The notes: generated by a model from the sequence alone, not told the origin. A stretch of DNA of 22,987 nucleotides from 2-01-FULL-39-10-A sp964525395 (GCA_964525395.1 CAZGGU010000015.1:1-22987), one strand, 5' to 3'; numbered from the stretch's first letter, positions 1-8,584 are shown. Made by a program: numbers and translations.

Positions 1-92
1 TGCTGATAACAACTTCAGAGCTTTTGCTCCATTCGCTGAGATGCAATGTAGCCTCAGATTTTCTTCTATCCTGTTCTTGCTTTGCAAGCACA
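1..92. repeat. Direct repeat copy 1 (~92 bp)
   Basis: This segment recurs at 290-382 with only two substitutions and one 1-base indel, the differences being clustered around position 55-64. It contains a short perfect hairpin, CTTGC-TTT-GCAAG, near its right end, with no T-tract after it, so it does not look like a terminator. The copy begins at the window edge and may extend further left. I see no third copy in the window. Function is unknown; an interspersed repeat or a decayed sequence are both possible. Confidence 0.9.
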
Positions 93-289
93 AATTTATT
101 GTAGAGAAGATTATCATTATTATTGTCATAATATAGGCCTTATAATTTTTCCTCTTCTCTCCTGCTGAGCTTTGATCTATAGCTAACCTTACTCTTCCGC
201 TCATATTAAAAATTTTTTTTTCCTGCTTACCGCTATTTTGACTTTTACAGGTTTTCTTGCGGCCAGCTGAGCTTCTGTTGTGCATACCT

Positions 290-382
290 TGCTGATAACA
301 ACTTCAGAGCTTTTGCTCCATTCGCTGAGATGCAATGTAGCCTCCAGGTTTGCTTCTATCCTGTTCTTGCTTTGCAAGCACA
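290..382. repeat. Direct repeat copy 2 (~93 bp)
   Basis: This is the second copy of the 1-92 element, in the same orientation and 289 bases away. On the minus strand it lies inside a 73-codon open frame (201-422). The 1-base indel relative to copy 1 shifts that frame, so the similarity is kept at DNA level rather than protein level. The CTTGC-TTT-GCAAG hairpin is conserved in both copies. Confidence 0.9.
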
Positions 383-451
383 GGATTCGAATTAGATTAG
401 CACAAAAGAGGATTAATATCAATTTTAAAGACTGAAATAAAGCTCAGAAAA

Positions 452-1636
452 CTATTCATGTAAATTATTCTCAGTAAGAGCCGCAAGCACCCATATCCAA
501 ATCATTACAAATCCATACAATAAACTATTTATAAATAAAGCATTGATAATTAGCCCGCCAAGCGACACAACTAAGATTAATCCATACTTATTTTTCTTAA
601 CCTCTCCTAGACCTAGACGAAAGATTCTGTAGAGAAGATAAAGATAGGTCGCAAAGCCAATAAAACCGGTTGTAACGAGAATAAGCGCAAAGCTATTGTC
701 TACCCCACTTCCGGAATGAGAAGGACCCCATATGGAAGCGTCAGTGTCTCCAAATTTTTCTCTAGCAAAGCGATATGTATTAAATCCAACTCCCATGGGC
801 TCTTTTTTAAAAATCGTTATCGCAGTTTTCGTACTTTCTAACCTAGAAACACTGGAAGCTATCCTAAAAGGATTTACGTTTTCTAAGTAGAAAAAAGGTG
901 AAAGAAGACTAAATATTATGATTAAACCAGCAATTACTCCTACTGCTATTTTCCACTTTCCCAGAATTATGGAATAAATAATGCTGCAAACCACAAACAT
1001 AAGAATTGCACCACGCGAAAATGTCAGAATAAGAGCTATGAAATCTAACAATAAGAATATCCAAATAAAATAATTCCACTTTTTAGGTGTGAGCTGGTCT
1101 CTTAATACAAAAACGAAGACAAACGATAAAACTAAAAATATTCCCAGAAAGTTTGGATCCAGAAAACTACCAAACATTCTATACATATGCTCGTCATAAC
1201 CTAAATAATATAAATTCTTAAGACTTGGGTAAAAAAATATTTGTAAAAATCCAAAAATCAAAATTAATATCGCTGAGCCAAACATATATTTCGAAATTTT
1301 CGGATTAAATGTTTTTCCTAAATCGACAATCACAAAATAAATAGAGGCATATAAAATAAAACGGAACAAATACATCGAAGAATTTATTATTTGACTAGAA
1401 GTGTAGCTTGTTAAATTTATGAAAAGAGAAAATATAGCAATTAACATGAAAGCTGCTAGTGGCTTCAGTAATTTATAGTTATTTTTCTTTTTTATAAAAA
1501 TTATCCAAGATAAAATTATCACCAACAAACATAAATCAACTGCTCCAACTGCAGCTGCTCCAAACCTAAATCTGAGTATTTCTCCAAATGAAAAAAAGAT
1601 AAAAAAAAGCGGTAAAAGATATTTTAATAAGACCAT
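452..1636 (-). CDS. O-antigen ligase/polymerase-type membrane protein (Wzy_C family)
   Basis: This 394-residue, very hydrophobic protein has roughly ten membrane segments. It carries the layout of the O-antigen ligase/polymerase superfamily (Wzy_C). A DPN motif is at residues 160-162, and the characteristic TFSRGA motif at 205-210 follows a membrane helix. A long extracytoplasmic loop at about 250-315 ends in VDNSF before the last helices. In this family such proteins either polymerise lipid-linked repeat units (Wzy) or transfer a finished glycan to an acceptor (WaaL, PglL). The sequence does not say which. An LPS acceptor is unlikely if the organism is a CPR bacterium, so polymerisation or transfer to a protein or other envelope lipid is more plausible. 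It is the last gene of the minus operon. Its start overlaps the preceding gene by 13 bp and has a good GGGAGG site six bases upstream of ATG. Confidence 0.85.
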   Translation of the reverse strand: MVLLKYLLPLFFIFFSFGEILRFRFGAAAVGAVDLCLLVIILSWIIFIKKKNNYKLLKPLAAFMLIAIFSLFINLTSYTSSQIINSSMYLFRFILYASIYFVIVDLGKTFNPKISKYMFGSAILILIFGFLQIFFYPSLKNLYYLGYDEHMYRMFGSFLDPNFLGIFLVLSFVFVFVLRDQLTPKKWNYFIWIFLLLDFIALILTFSRGAILMFVVCSIIYSIILGKWKIAVGVIAGLIIIFSLLSPFFYLENVNPFRIASSVSRLESTKTAITIFKKEPMGVGFNTYRFAREKFGDTDASIWGPSHSGSGVDNSFALILVTTGFIGFATYLYLLYRIFRLGLGEVKKNKYGLILVVSLGGLIINALFINSLLYGFVMIWIWVLAALTENNLHE

Positions 1637-3204
1637 TTAATTCCTCCCTGCGAATAAAGATTTACTCCAGTTACGGGATTTGAATATATCAAATTCCAGT
1701 TGGAAAATCTTTCAGGAAGATCAGCATGCTGGGTCGCGATATAATTAAATCTGTCTCCCGGTTTTAGGTACGTAGAATCTATAAAAGGAAAATCAACATA
1801 ATAAAGATTATGGAAACCAAAAAGTAAGACTCGATCCTCTTTAGTAATGTTTTCCGTAAAGTAATTATCTGTGTCGTAAAAATCACCAAAATTAAAATTT
1901 AAATTCTTTGTTAGAAATTCTCTTTTAGATTCTTGTCCTAGCAGAACTGGTAAATATCTAAAATTGGCAACCCCTCTATAAAATATGGTAATAAAACAAA
2001 CAATTATTATCATAAAATACATATATCTTTTTAGATTTGTTATGCCAATTTTTTCTATTAATGCAGTCGCGAGAATAGATAATGCTGGAAGGAAAGGCAA
2101 AATAAATCTTCCTCCCCCAGTACGCGGTGTTAAATACCAAATAAATAAAGCTAGTACACTATATACTGCAATAAACTTTAGAGCTGGATTTATTTTTTTA
2201 TAGTAAACAAGCATCAGAGGTAGAACCATAATGTAAATAGGAGAAATTGGGTCATCTGCTCTGAAAAATAAGTTAAAAAAGCTTGAAACAAAATAAATAG
2301 GATTTAATAAATTTAGCGATAGACCACTGGGATAAATGTCTGTAAAAATAGGATAGACTGGATTACCAGTATTTATATATGCAAAGATTAACCAAGGGAG
2401 AGTAACGAAAATGACTACAGCGGAATAAATTAAAGATAATCTAATAGCTTTTACTTTATCTTTTATAAAAATTAAAAAGAAGATAAAGAAAATCGGAAGA
2501 GATGTAATCGCGATAAATTTGGTCGAAACGGCAAGGCCGAGCATAATAGCTGATTCGAGAAGCCACTTTTTATCTTTTGTTTCGAAAAAGTTAATTATTC
2601 CCCAAACAGACATTATTTCAAAAAATGTTCTAATTAAATCTATATAAGCAACCGTCGATTCCCAAGCGACTACCAAGCTTCCATAAAAAATTAAAACTGC
2701 AAAAAATGATGCCTTTTTAGCAAAATATTTTCTGGCGACTATATAGATTACAAACGAAGTTAAAATTCCGAAAAACCATTGAATAAGTTTGGCAAAAATT
2801 TCATTTCCAAAAGCTAGAGCAGGAATATAGAGCATATCGCCAAGCTTAGGCATCACAGAATAATAGAATAAATTTCCAGGAATAAAACTGATGGCGTGAT
2901 TGGTCAGGAAAATTTTAGGCAATGTTAAGTGGTACCATAAAGCATCAAATGATAATTCTGGTCCTAACGCACCAACTAAATTTACCCCAGCCATAATTCC
3001 AAAAATTAATAAAAGAAGTCTTAAGGATTTATCTTTAATATTTATCCTTGGAATCTCAAATTTGTTTTTTCGATAAAACAAGAAACTTAATATCAAAAAG
3101 ATAACGGTGGAGATAAAAATGGATTCTTTATAAAGAATCCCGAGGATTCCTAATGAAAAAATTATGTATGAATAAATTCCAATTAAAATTGCGAAAGCAA
3201 ACAT
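1624..3204 (-). CDS. GT-C type membrane glycosyltransferase (PMT/ArnT-like)
   Basis: This is a 526-residue multi-pass protein. After the first two or three helices it has the acidic first-loop motif expected of GT-C enzymes, SFDALWYH at residues 85-92 with Asp87 as the likely key residue. Near the C-terminal membrane region is RFILPFLPALS, as often seen in PMT_2/GT39-like proteins, and then a soluble extracytoplasmic tail of about 100 residues. GT-C enzymes use polyprenyl-phosphate-linked sugars on the outer face of the membrane; the sugar and acceptor here are unknown. It is preceded by a strong GGAGGAG ribosome site, and its end overlaps the following ligase-type gene by 13 bp. A shadow ORF on the plus strand (1985-2203) is not credible. 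Confidence 0.8.
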   Translation of the reverse strand: MFAFAILIGIYSYIIFSLGILGILYKESIFISTVIFLILSFLFYRKNKFEIPRINIKDKSLRLLLLIFGIMAGVNLVGALGPELSFDALWYHLTLPKIFLTNHAISFIPGNLFYYSVMPKLGDMLYIPALAFGNEIFAKLIQWFFGILTSFVIYIVARKYFAKKASFFAVLIFYGSLVVAWESTVAYIDLIRTFFEIMSVWGIINFFETKDKKWLLESAIMLGLAVSTKFIAITSLPIFFIFFLIFIKDKVKAIRLSLIYSAVVIFVTLPWLIFAYINTGNPVYPIFTDIYPSGLSLNLLNPIYFVSSFFNLFFRADDPISPIYIMVLPLMLVYYKKINPALKFIAVYSVLALFIWYLTPRTGGGRFILPFLPALSILATALIEKIGITNLKRYMYFMIIIVCFITIFYRGVANFRYLPVLLGQESKREFLTKNLNFNFGDFYDTDNYFTENITKEDRVLLFGFHNLYYVDFPFIDSTYLKPGDRFNYIATQHADLPERFSNWNLIYSNPVTGVNLYSQGGIKWSY

Positions 3205-3296
3205 ACTCCTCCTCTACAAAGCAGGTTAATAAGATAATAACCAAGAATAAACAAAGTCCAGAAGATAAAAATATAAGGAGCTATTTTTTTTGCCAT
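3183..3296 (-). CDS. Possible 37-residue membrane micropeptide or frameshift extension
   Basis: An ATG frame starts MAKKIAPY inside the last codons of the WaaE-like GT2 gene and continues as one hydrophobic helix, IFIFWTLFILGYYLINLLC. It ends 22 bases inside the next gene and fills the only sizeable gap in this operon (3205-3280). There is no ribosome site before its ATG, so translation would need coupling to the upstream gene. The frame is also the -1 frame reached from an A-octamer just before the upstream stop, so it might be translated as a C-terminal extension. It could equally be a chance open frame in AT-rich spacer. Confidence 0.25.
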   Translation of the reverse strand: MAKKIAPYIFIFWTLFILGYYLINLLCRGGVCLLSQF

Positions 3297-4039
3297 AATA
3301 ACCATAACTTACCGCGAACTAAGAATGAATGCAAAGACATCATACCTGCATGAACAATTCCGGCTGTTCCATCTAAGAATCCTCCTCTGAGAATATAATT
3401 TAGGAAAAATTTCCCTTTTGGATAGATAATAATTCTCAAAAAACCAGTCTTTTTGCCTGCTTGGTAAAGCTCCTGAGCTCTAAGATCACTGTAAAAATTA
3501 ATTTCTCCTAAAAATTCACTTATACTCTCATGCGGATAATGAAGAATCGGATTAGTTAGCTTTTCAACATAGCCCTCTGTCACCCAAACTTCATGAACTT
3601 TACCTTTAAGACTTCCTTTATTTTTCCTAAATACTCTAAGAAGCTCAATACTGCCAGTTTCACCGTGCTTTAACTCTCTACCCCACATGAAATCAATTCT
3701 CTTTATTAAAAATCCATCATATTTAGAATTCACTGTAGCTATTTCCTTAATTTCTGTGGAAAGCTCTTTACTAACCCGCTCATCAGCATCTACGAAGAAA
3801 ATCCAATCATTTTTGGCTTTGGAAATACCAAATTCCCGCTGAGCACTGAAATCATTGTCAAGCTTTCTTTTAAAGATCTTGATTTTAGGATGATCTTTTT
3901 CGTATTTTTTTAAAATCTCTGAGGTTTTATCGGTAGAATAATCATCAACTATTATTATTTCATCGAAGGTAAGCAAATCATCTAAACAATTTACAATATT
4001 CTTCTCTTCGTTCTTAACCAATATTACAGCGGATATCAT
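3281..4039 (-). CDS. GT2 glycosyltransferase, WaaE/KdtX-like
   Basis: This is a 252-residue soluble GT-A fold enzyme. The N-terminus MISAVILVKNEE is the usual GT2 start. The nucleotide-binding VDD is at residues 31-33 and the metal-binding DADE at 84-87. The spacing, the SAQREFG segment after VDD, the KGKVHE motif and the HYPHESISEFL segment resemble the WaaE/KdtX beta-1,4-glucosyltransferase group, although the family name does not fix the sugar. A weakly hydrophobic C-terminal stretch may touch the membrane. It starts one base after the preceding gene's stop with an AAGGAG ribosome site. It ends CAA-AAA-AAA-TAG, a stop placed directly after an A-octamer that matches a bacterial -1 slippery heptamer. 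Confidence 0.88.
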   Translation of the reverse strand: MISAVILVKNEEKNIVNCLDDLLTFDEIIIVDDYSTDKTSEILKKYEKDHPKIKIFKRKLDNDFSAQREFGISKAKNDWIFFVDADERVSKELSTEIKEIATVNSKYDGFLIKRIDFMWGRELKHGETGSIELLRVFRKNKGSLKGKVHEVWVTEGYVEKLTNPILHYPHESISEFLGEINFYSDLRAQELYQAGKKTGFLRIIIYPKGKFFLNYILRGGFLDGTAGIVHAGMMSLHSFLVRGKLWLLWQKK

Positions 4040-4040
4040 A

Positions 4041-6236
4041 TTATTTCTCCTTAATATCTATAATATATGGTTCTTCGTGAATTATAAACTGGAGTTTTTC
4101 CTTCTTCTCTGAAGGCGGATGTCCTAAATACCAGGTTAAATATTCATGATTCATAATAAAACTTCTGTGCTCACTGCCTGGTCCACTACCAATAATATTA
4201 TAAGGTCTCCCATTTGCTTCTCTTATCATGTATTTCGCAGCATTCACTCTATCCTTGAAACTAATATCAGTAATAAAATTAGTCTTAAAAAGAGCTTTTA
4301 TATTCACAAATCCGATTAATAAAAGAATTAAACATACAATAAACAAGGATATTTTTGATTTGATGAAGGAATCAAAAAATATGGCAATTATAAGCATCGC
4401 GGTGGGAAAGAAAATGAGCAAATATGCTTCAGAATTAGTTTTTTGTGACAAAAAGCCAGCAAATGGAAGCGAAAAAAAGATAAAAATAAACAGATACTTT
4501 AGTCTTTCTTTCTTATCTCTATATTTCATAATTACTAAATAAATTAGATACAAAAAGCTTGCAATTAATATTATGAAAGAGACGGGCAGATTCGGATAAA
4601 AAATAATATCTTTGGCAAGAATCGAATTATAATTATAAAAAGTATGCCATGTTTCTCCACCAATCTGTGGATTGAGAGGAGGATAGCCCAGGAATACAGC
4701 TAGTCTATAAAAGATCCATATGCCAAACTTTATAGTTTGAGGAAATCCGTGTGAGAGATCATAAAGAATCATCGGAATCATGGGAATTAAAAAAGCTACC
4801 ACTGAATAACTAATTATTTTTGCATTTAGAACCTCTCTTGCCCATTTTTGCTTTCTTAATAAACCAACAAAAAATACAAATCCGAAAGTAGCAATTAAAC
4901 CAAAGGTAGCAAGTTCAAGATTATATAAAACGGCTAATAAAAATATGGAAATAGGAAAATACAAAACATTACCTTTTAACCATTTATACGCTGTAAACAA
5001 GAATAGGAGAGTGAAAAAAGGGATAGGAGTAGTATGATAGGACATTCTATTATGGATTACTATCAGTGGTGATGAGGCATATAAAAATGCTGCAATTAGA
5101 CCTATTCGCGGAGTAAATATCATCGATCCAAACTTATAAACTAAATAAACTGTGATGCTTCCTAAAATCCCAACAAAATAAAAACCTGTTATGGGATTAA
5201 AATTTGTAATTTTCAATATAATTGCCAAAATGTAAGTCCAGTAAGCACCTTGATGAAGCCACGTGTGACTAGAAGTAATTCCTACAAGAGGAATATTTCC
5301 AGTCAAAAGCATATCTCTCGCTGAGATATAGAACCATGCCTGGTCCCCAATAAATCTAATCTGATCATTTACTTTATAAAGATTTAAAATTAAAGAAGTG
5401 AGAATAATCGAGCTGATAATCAACTGATTACGTCCAAAATTAAGAGATGCTATCACTAAAGCTGCTCGTAGCAATCCATAATTTTTTCTAAAATAAAGGA
5501 ATCTACTTTTTTTAAAGACTTTTTCTGTATCTGGGTTTTGCTTCGTACTTTCTCCCCAATAATGCTTCACTCGAGCATCTGGAAGCATATAGTTTTTATA
5601 TCCTGCTTCTTGAACTTTTTTGCAGATCTGATTCTCCTCAAAAAAAAGAAAAAAGTCTTCATCGAAACCTTTGATTTTTTCAAAGAATTCTCTTTTAATC
5701 ATAAATGCAGTTCCCGGAACCACATCAACTTCTTTTACTAAGATTTTATCCCATTCTTGATACCAAAATTTGGCAAAACTTTTTTTATTTATTTTCTTCA
5801 AAATCGTACCAGTTATTAGCGCAGATTTTGGAGTATACCGTCTTGATCCCTGCAGGTCATAGATATTTCCATCGCTATCATTTAAGAGCGGTGCAACTAT
5901 TCCAGCTTTTTTATTTTTAGTAAAAAACTTCACTAATTTTTCGATAACTTTTGCATTAACTTCTGTATCAGGATTAATAAAGAATAAATATTCCCCTACT
6001 GCAGATACCGCTCCTAAATTATTTCCTTTTCCATAACCAATATTAGTAAGTGGTTTTAGATATTTAATTTTAGGGAATTTTTTAATTAAATCTTTCTCTA
6101 ACTTTCGGGTCTCATCATTATCTACAACAATTATTTCAATATTTTTATAGGTAGATTTATTAAGTGAGTCAATACAGTTAAAAAGATATTTTTTTACCTT
6201 ATAATTTACAATTATTACTGAAATTTTATTCTTCAT
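4041..6236 (-). CDS. Two-domain glycosyltransferase: GT2 fused to a GT-C membrane domain
   Basis: This is a 731-residue fusion. Residues 1-255 form a complete WbbL/rhamnosyltransferase-like GT2: ISVIIVNY at the start, the metal-binding NPD at 88-90, FFLFFEE with the catalytic acidic pair at 200-201, and a conserved HYWGE at 225-229. From about residue 270 the protein becomes a multi-pass GT-C module. It has the acidic first loop GDQAWFY (Asp298), then about ten helices and a C-terminal soluble tail of about 50 residues. The GT2 part would act in the cytoplasm and the GT-C part on the outer face with a polyprenyl-phosphate donor, so one chain could perform two successive transfers. It has no ribosome site of its own, but its ATG overlaps the TGA of the preceding gene (ATGA), which suggests coupled translation. 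Confidence 0.85.
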   Translation of the reverse strand: MKNKISVIIVNYKVKKYLFNCIDSLNKSTYKNIEIIVVDNDETRKLEKDLIKKFPKIKYLKPLTNIGYGKGNNLGAVSAVGEYLFFINPDTEVNAKVIEKLVKFFTKNKKAGIVAPLLNDSDGNIYDLQGSRRYTPKSALITGTILKKINKKSFAKFWYQEWDKILVKEVDVVPGTAFMIKREFFEKIKGFDEDFFLFFEENQICKKVQEAGYKNYMLPDARVKHYWGESTKQNPDTEKVFKKSRFLYFRKNYGLLRAALVIASLNFGRNQLIISSIILTSLILNLYKVNDQIRFIGDQAWFYISARDMLLTGNIPLVGITSSHTWLHQGAYWTYILAIILKITNFNPITGFYFVGILGSITVYLVYKFGSMIFTPRIGLIAAFLYASSPLIVIHNRMSYHTTPIPFFTLLFLFTAYKWLKGNVLYFPISIFLLAVLYNLELATFGLIATFGFVFFVGLLRKQKWAREVLNAKIISYSVVAFLIPMIPMILYDLSHGFPQTIKFGIWIFYRLAVFLGYPPLNPQIGGETWHTFYNYNSILAKDIIFYPNLPVSFIILIASFLYLIYLVIMKYRDKKERLKYLFIFIFFSLPFAGFLSQKTNSEAYLLIFFPTAMLIIAIFFDSFIKSKISLFIVCLILLLIGFVNIKALFKTNFITDISFKDRVNAAKYMIREANGRPYNIIGSGPGSEHRSFIMNHEYLTWYLGHPPSEKKEKLQFIIHEEPYIIDIKEK

Positions 6237-7267
6237 TTTAAAATTCTATATCTAATAAAGATTTGGTTAATCTTTTCAAAAAAATACATAAAAATTATTG
6301 GCGAAAGTTGCAATAGCACCCTATCAAAAGAAGAACTAACTTCTTTATATGTATCAGTATTAATAGTTAAGTAAACTATTACATACAGAGAAAGCATTAT
6401 AACAAATGATGGTTTCAGAATTTTTTTTAATTCTTTTGATGTTTTTTCTTTAGTAAAAATTAGTATTAGAATTATCAAAGAATATATATACCAGTTATTT
6501 ATGTTTATAATTTCTTTTAATGATTCTCTTAAGATAAGAAACATATCAACTATAAAAATTTTTCCAAAGTGAAATACGTACGCCTGATCCGAAGGAATAT
6601 TAAGTACATGAATTACTCCCTGCCATAAAAGAAATGGAGATATGGATATTAAGAAAAAGAATAATTTATTTTGAAACCTTATTGGAAGGAAAAGAATGAT
6701 AACTGAGAGAAAAATTCCTTCTGATTTTATTTGTGATGCAATCATCACTAGAATCAGAATAAAATAAGTGTAATAATTTCTTTTTGAATATAACAAGTAA
6801 ATAATTACCCATAAAATTAAAACTAAAAAGATATCTGCATTTCCTGCTAAGATCCTCCCTCCTCCTGCTATAAGCGGAGAAATCATCGAATAAAAATAAG
6901 TAAATAAAAGAGCAGTAACTTTTGAAGTTTTAAGTCTTAAGGTTTTATAAACTAAAATAATTATCAAAGAGTAAGTTAAGGGATACAATAAAAGAGCTAA
7001 ATTTGCATTAATTCCTCCTGTAGCTTTATAAAAAATTGCAATTATTAAAGGTAATAACAATGGATATTGCTGGTGACTATAATTAAATTTTTCTGAAAAA
7101 ATAACTTCTGAAAAATATGGAGCTCCAAAATATATCGCCTTCGCTTTCAAAAACCATATAGCTATAGAGTCCATACTTTGAAGAGAAGAAAAGATCACTC
7201 CACAAAATACATAAATAATATTTATTACGAGCAGTAATAGAATTATTTTTACTAAATACTTTTGCAT
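6233..7267 (-). CDS. GT-C-like multi-pass membrane protein
   Basis: This is a 344-residue protein with about ten hydrophobic segments. After the first helix it has SMDSIAIWFLKAKAIYFG (Asp33). That is the arrangement of the first extracytoplasmic acidic loop in GT-C glycosyltransferases, here followed by YSHQQYPLLLPL at 63-74. It is shorter than the 450-550 residues usual for the family and lacks the soluble C-terminal domain. It may therefore be a minimal enzyme or a partner of its neighbour. A ribosome site AGGACAGGA sits just before the ATG. The start overlaps the end of the small membrane gene by 16 bp and the end overlaps the fusion gene by 4 bp. Catalytic activity is inferred from the motif only. 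Confidence 0.65.
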   Translation of the reverse strand: MQKYLVKIILLLLVINIIYVFCGVIFSSLQSMDSIAIWFLKAKAIYFGAPYFSEVIFSEKFNYSHQQYPLLLPLIIAIFYKATGGINANLALLLYPLTYSLIIILVYKTLRLKTSKVTALLFTYFYSMISPLIAGGGRILAGNADIFLVLILWVIIYLLYSKRNYYTYFILILVMIASQIKSEGIFLSVIILFLPIRFQNKLFFFLISISPFLLWQGVIHVLNIPSDQAYVFHFGKIFIVDMFLILRESLKEIININNWYIYSLIILILIFTKEKTSKELKKILKPSFVIMLSLYVIVYLTINTDTYKEVSSSFDRVLLQLSPIIFMYFFEKINQIFIRYRILK

Positions 7268-7506
7268 TCCTGTCCTATGTTTAAATAATTAAGTAGATAA
7301 ATTTCTTCAGTATTTTTATATTTATTTTTTTGGCATTGCTCCACATTCGGAAGAAAACTTCTCTTACCGTTTTCAAGATAACTAGCTCCTTCATTTATTA
7401 TTCTTATTGCAAATACAAATGTTCTAAATATAAACATACAAAATAATAATGAAAACAGAAGAACTACAATTTTTTGCTTATATTCTTTCATGCTGTAATA
7501 TTTCAT
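7252..7506 (-). CDS. Small single-pass membrane protein, unknown function
   Basis: This is an 84-residue frame that I do not recognise. It has a short basic N-terminus, one hydrophobic helix at about residues 12-33 and a polar C-terminal half of about 50 residues. That half would face outside and contains two cysteines (EQCQ and QECK) that could pair. An in-frame ATG at codon 6 (7491) is an alternative start; neither start has a ribosome site. The frame overlaps the 3' end of the GT4 gene by 29 bp (14 bp from 7491) and the start of the GT-C-like gene by 16 bp. This supports a real, translationally coupled gene. It may assist the adjacent GT-C-like protein, but nothing in the sequence proves this. 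Confidence 0.6.
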   Translation of the reverse strand: MKYYSMKEYKQKIVVLLFSLLFCMFIFRTFVFAIRIINEGASYLENGKRSFLPNVEQCQKNKYKNTEEIYLLNYLNIGQECKSI

Positions 7507-8584
7507 TTAAATTTTTAATGTGTTTTTCCCAAGTCCAATTCTTATTCACCCAATCTACTCCAATCTCACCCATTCTTATTCTTAATTTTTTATCCGTAAT
7601 TAAATCAGTTATTTTTTTACTAATTTCTTCTGAATCAAAATCAACTAAAAATCCTGCTTTTTTATCAAGAACAATCTCACGATAACCTGCCACGTTAAAG
7701 GCTATCACAGGAGTTCCACAAGCCATGGACTCCAATGTTACTAAACCAAAAGTATCAAAGTTACTTAAACAAACTGTTAATAAGGATTCATTATAGAGCT
7801 TAACTATCTCTTTATCTGAAAGGCGATTGCCCTTACCAATCGAAACAACTTTGAGTTCGGGTCTTATATTTTTTGGAATCCTATTTAAGGCATCCAGGAT
7901 AAAATCGTATCCATTGATTTTTAATTTTTGCCCAACAAAAAGAATTTGATTTTTCTTTTTTATATTTGTTTTTTTGAAGACATTTGGATCAATTCCTAAA
8001 TACGATATTTTCGGATATAAATCAAAAGAAGAAATCATTAACTCTCTTCCAAATAAGCTTATGGCGAAAGAATTTTCTGCACTCCTAGCATTCTCCCTAT
8101 CTATCTTTTTTCTAAAACTTCTATTGAGGCTTTCATAAATTTTATTCATATAAAAAATACTGTCATCAATTCTCAATCCATACTCATAGGCAATTTTTAA
8201 AGGCTCTAAACAGAAATATCCGTTTCTTGTTTTCAAAAATCTGAGAACAAAAGGAGCTTGGGTAAAATGATCAGAGTGAACTAAAACATAATCGTAATTT
8301 TTAGCATCAATTTCTTTAGCTATTTTTTTATGTAGGTTTTTAAGAAGATAGAAGTCACTAAAATCCGCTAGAATCTTTTTAAGAACAGGAATTTCCGAAC
8401 TAATTCTTTTATAATCAAAGGAAAAATTATTTACTGAAAATCTCTCGGGACTAAATATATCTTCTTTCGAATTTATAGAATAAACGTCTACTTCATTTCC
8501 TAATTGGGATAATCCTCTTACATGCTCTTGTACTGTGCGCTTAGCGCCACTAAATGGCAGATTATAAAACACAGCAATTTTCAT
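7478..8584 (-). CDS. GT4-family (GT-B fold) glycosyltransferase
   Basis: This is a 368-residue soluble glycosyltransferase. The N-terminal Rossmann half opens MKIAVFYNLPFSGAKRTVQEH, and the C-terminal half begins about residue 212 (NQILFVGQKLKINGYD). The family's EX7E motif is present in the variant DX7E (Asp277 and Glu285 in FDTFGLVTLESMACG), followed by TPVIAFNVAGYREIV. The conservative Glu-to-Asp change may still allow activity. The enzyme would add a sugar to a lipid-linked acceptor at the inner membrane face. It is the first gene of the 452-8584 minus operon. Its ATG lies only eight bases downstream of a TATAAT box and has no ribosome site, so its mRNA is probably leaderless. Confidence 0.88.
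   Translation of the reverse strand: MKIAVFYNLPFSGAKRTVQEHVRGLSQLGNEVDVYSINSKEDIFSPERFSVNNFSFDYKRISSEIPVLKKILADFSDFYLLKNLHKKIAKEIDAKNYDYVLVHSDHFTQAPFVLRFLKTRNGYFCLEPLKIAYEYGLRIDDSIFYMNKIYESLNRSFRKKIDRENARSAENSFAISLFGRELMISSFDLYPKISYLGIDPNVFKKTNIKKKNQILFVGQKLKINGYDFILDALNRIPKNIRPELKVVSIGKGNRLSDKEIVKLYNESLLTVCLSNFDTFGLVTLESMACGTPVIAFNVAGYREIVLDKKAGFLVDFDSEEISKKITDLITDKKLRIRMGEIGVDWVNKNWTWEKHIKNLNEILQHERI

Larger units (their letters stand above)
1..451. other. Intergenic stretch without a convincing gene
   Basis: This stretch lies downstream of the minus-strand operon that ends at 452. It holds the two direct repeats and an AT-rich spacer with a T-run around 217-230. I find no tRNA fold, no CRISPR pattern and no terminator with a stable stem followed by a T-tract. 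The only open frame of note (201-422, minus) has no ribosome site and is not preserved between the two repeat copies. Confidence 0.6.

Noticed and set aside
71..92. CTTGC-TTT-GCAAG hairpin as a terminator
   Set aside because: The stem is only five pairs and no T-tract follows on either strand.
383..400. tRNA T-loop-like GGATTCGAAT
   Set aside because: No matching T-stem, anticodon arm or acceptor stem could be drawn on either strand.
201..422. 73-codon open frame on the minus strand
   Set aside because: No ribosome site or promoter, overlaps a direct repeat whose other copy shifts the frame, and it resembles no family I know.
5538..5920. Overlapping plus-strand open frames opposite the GT2 domain
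   Set aside because: They mirror conserved GT2 coding sequence and have no ribosome sites.
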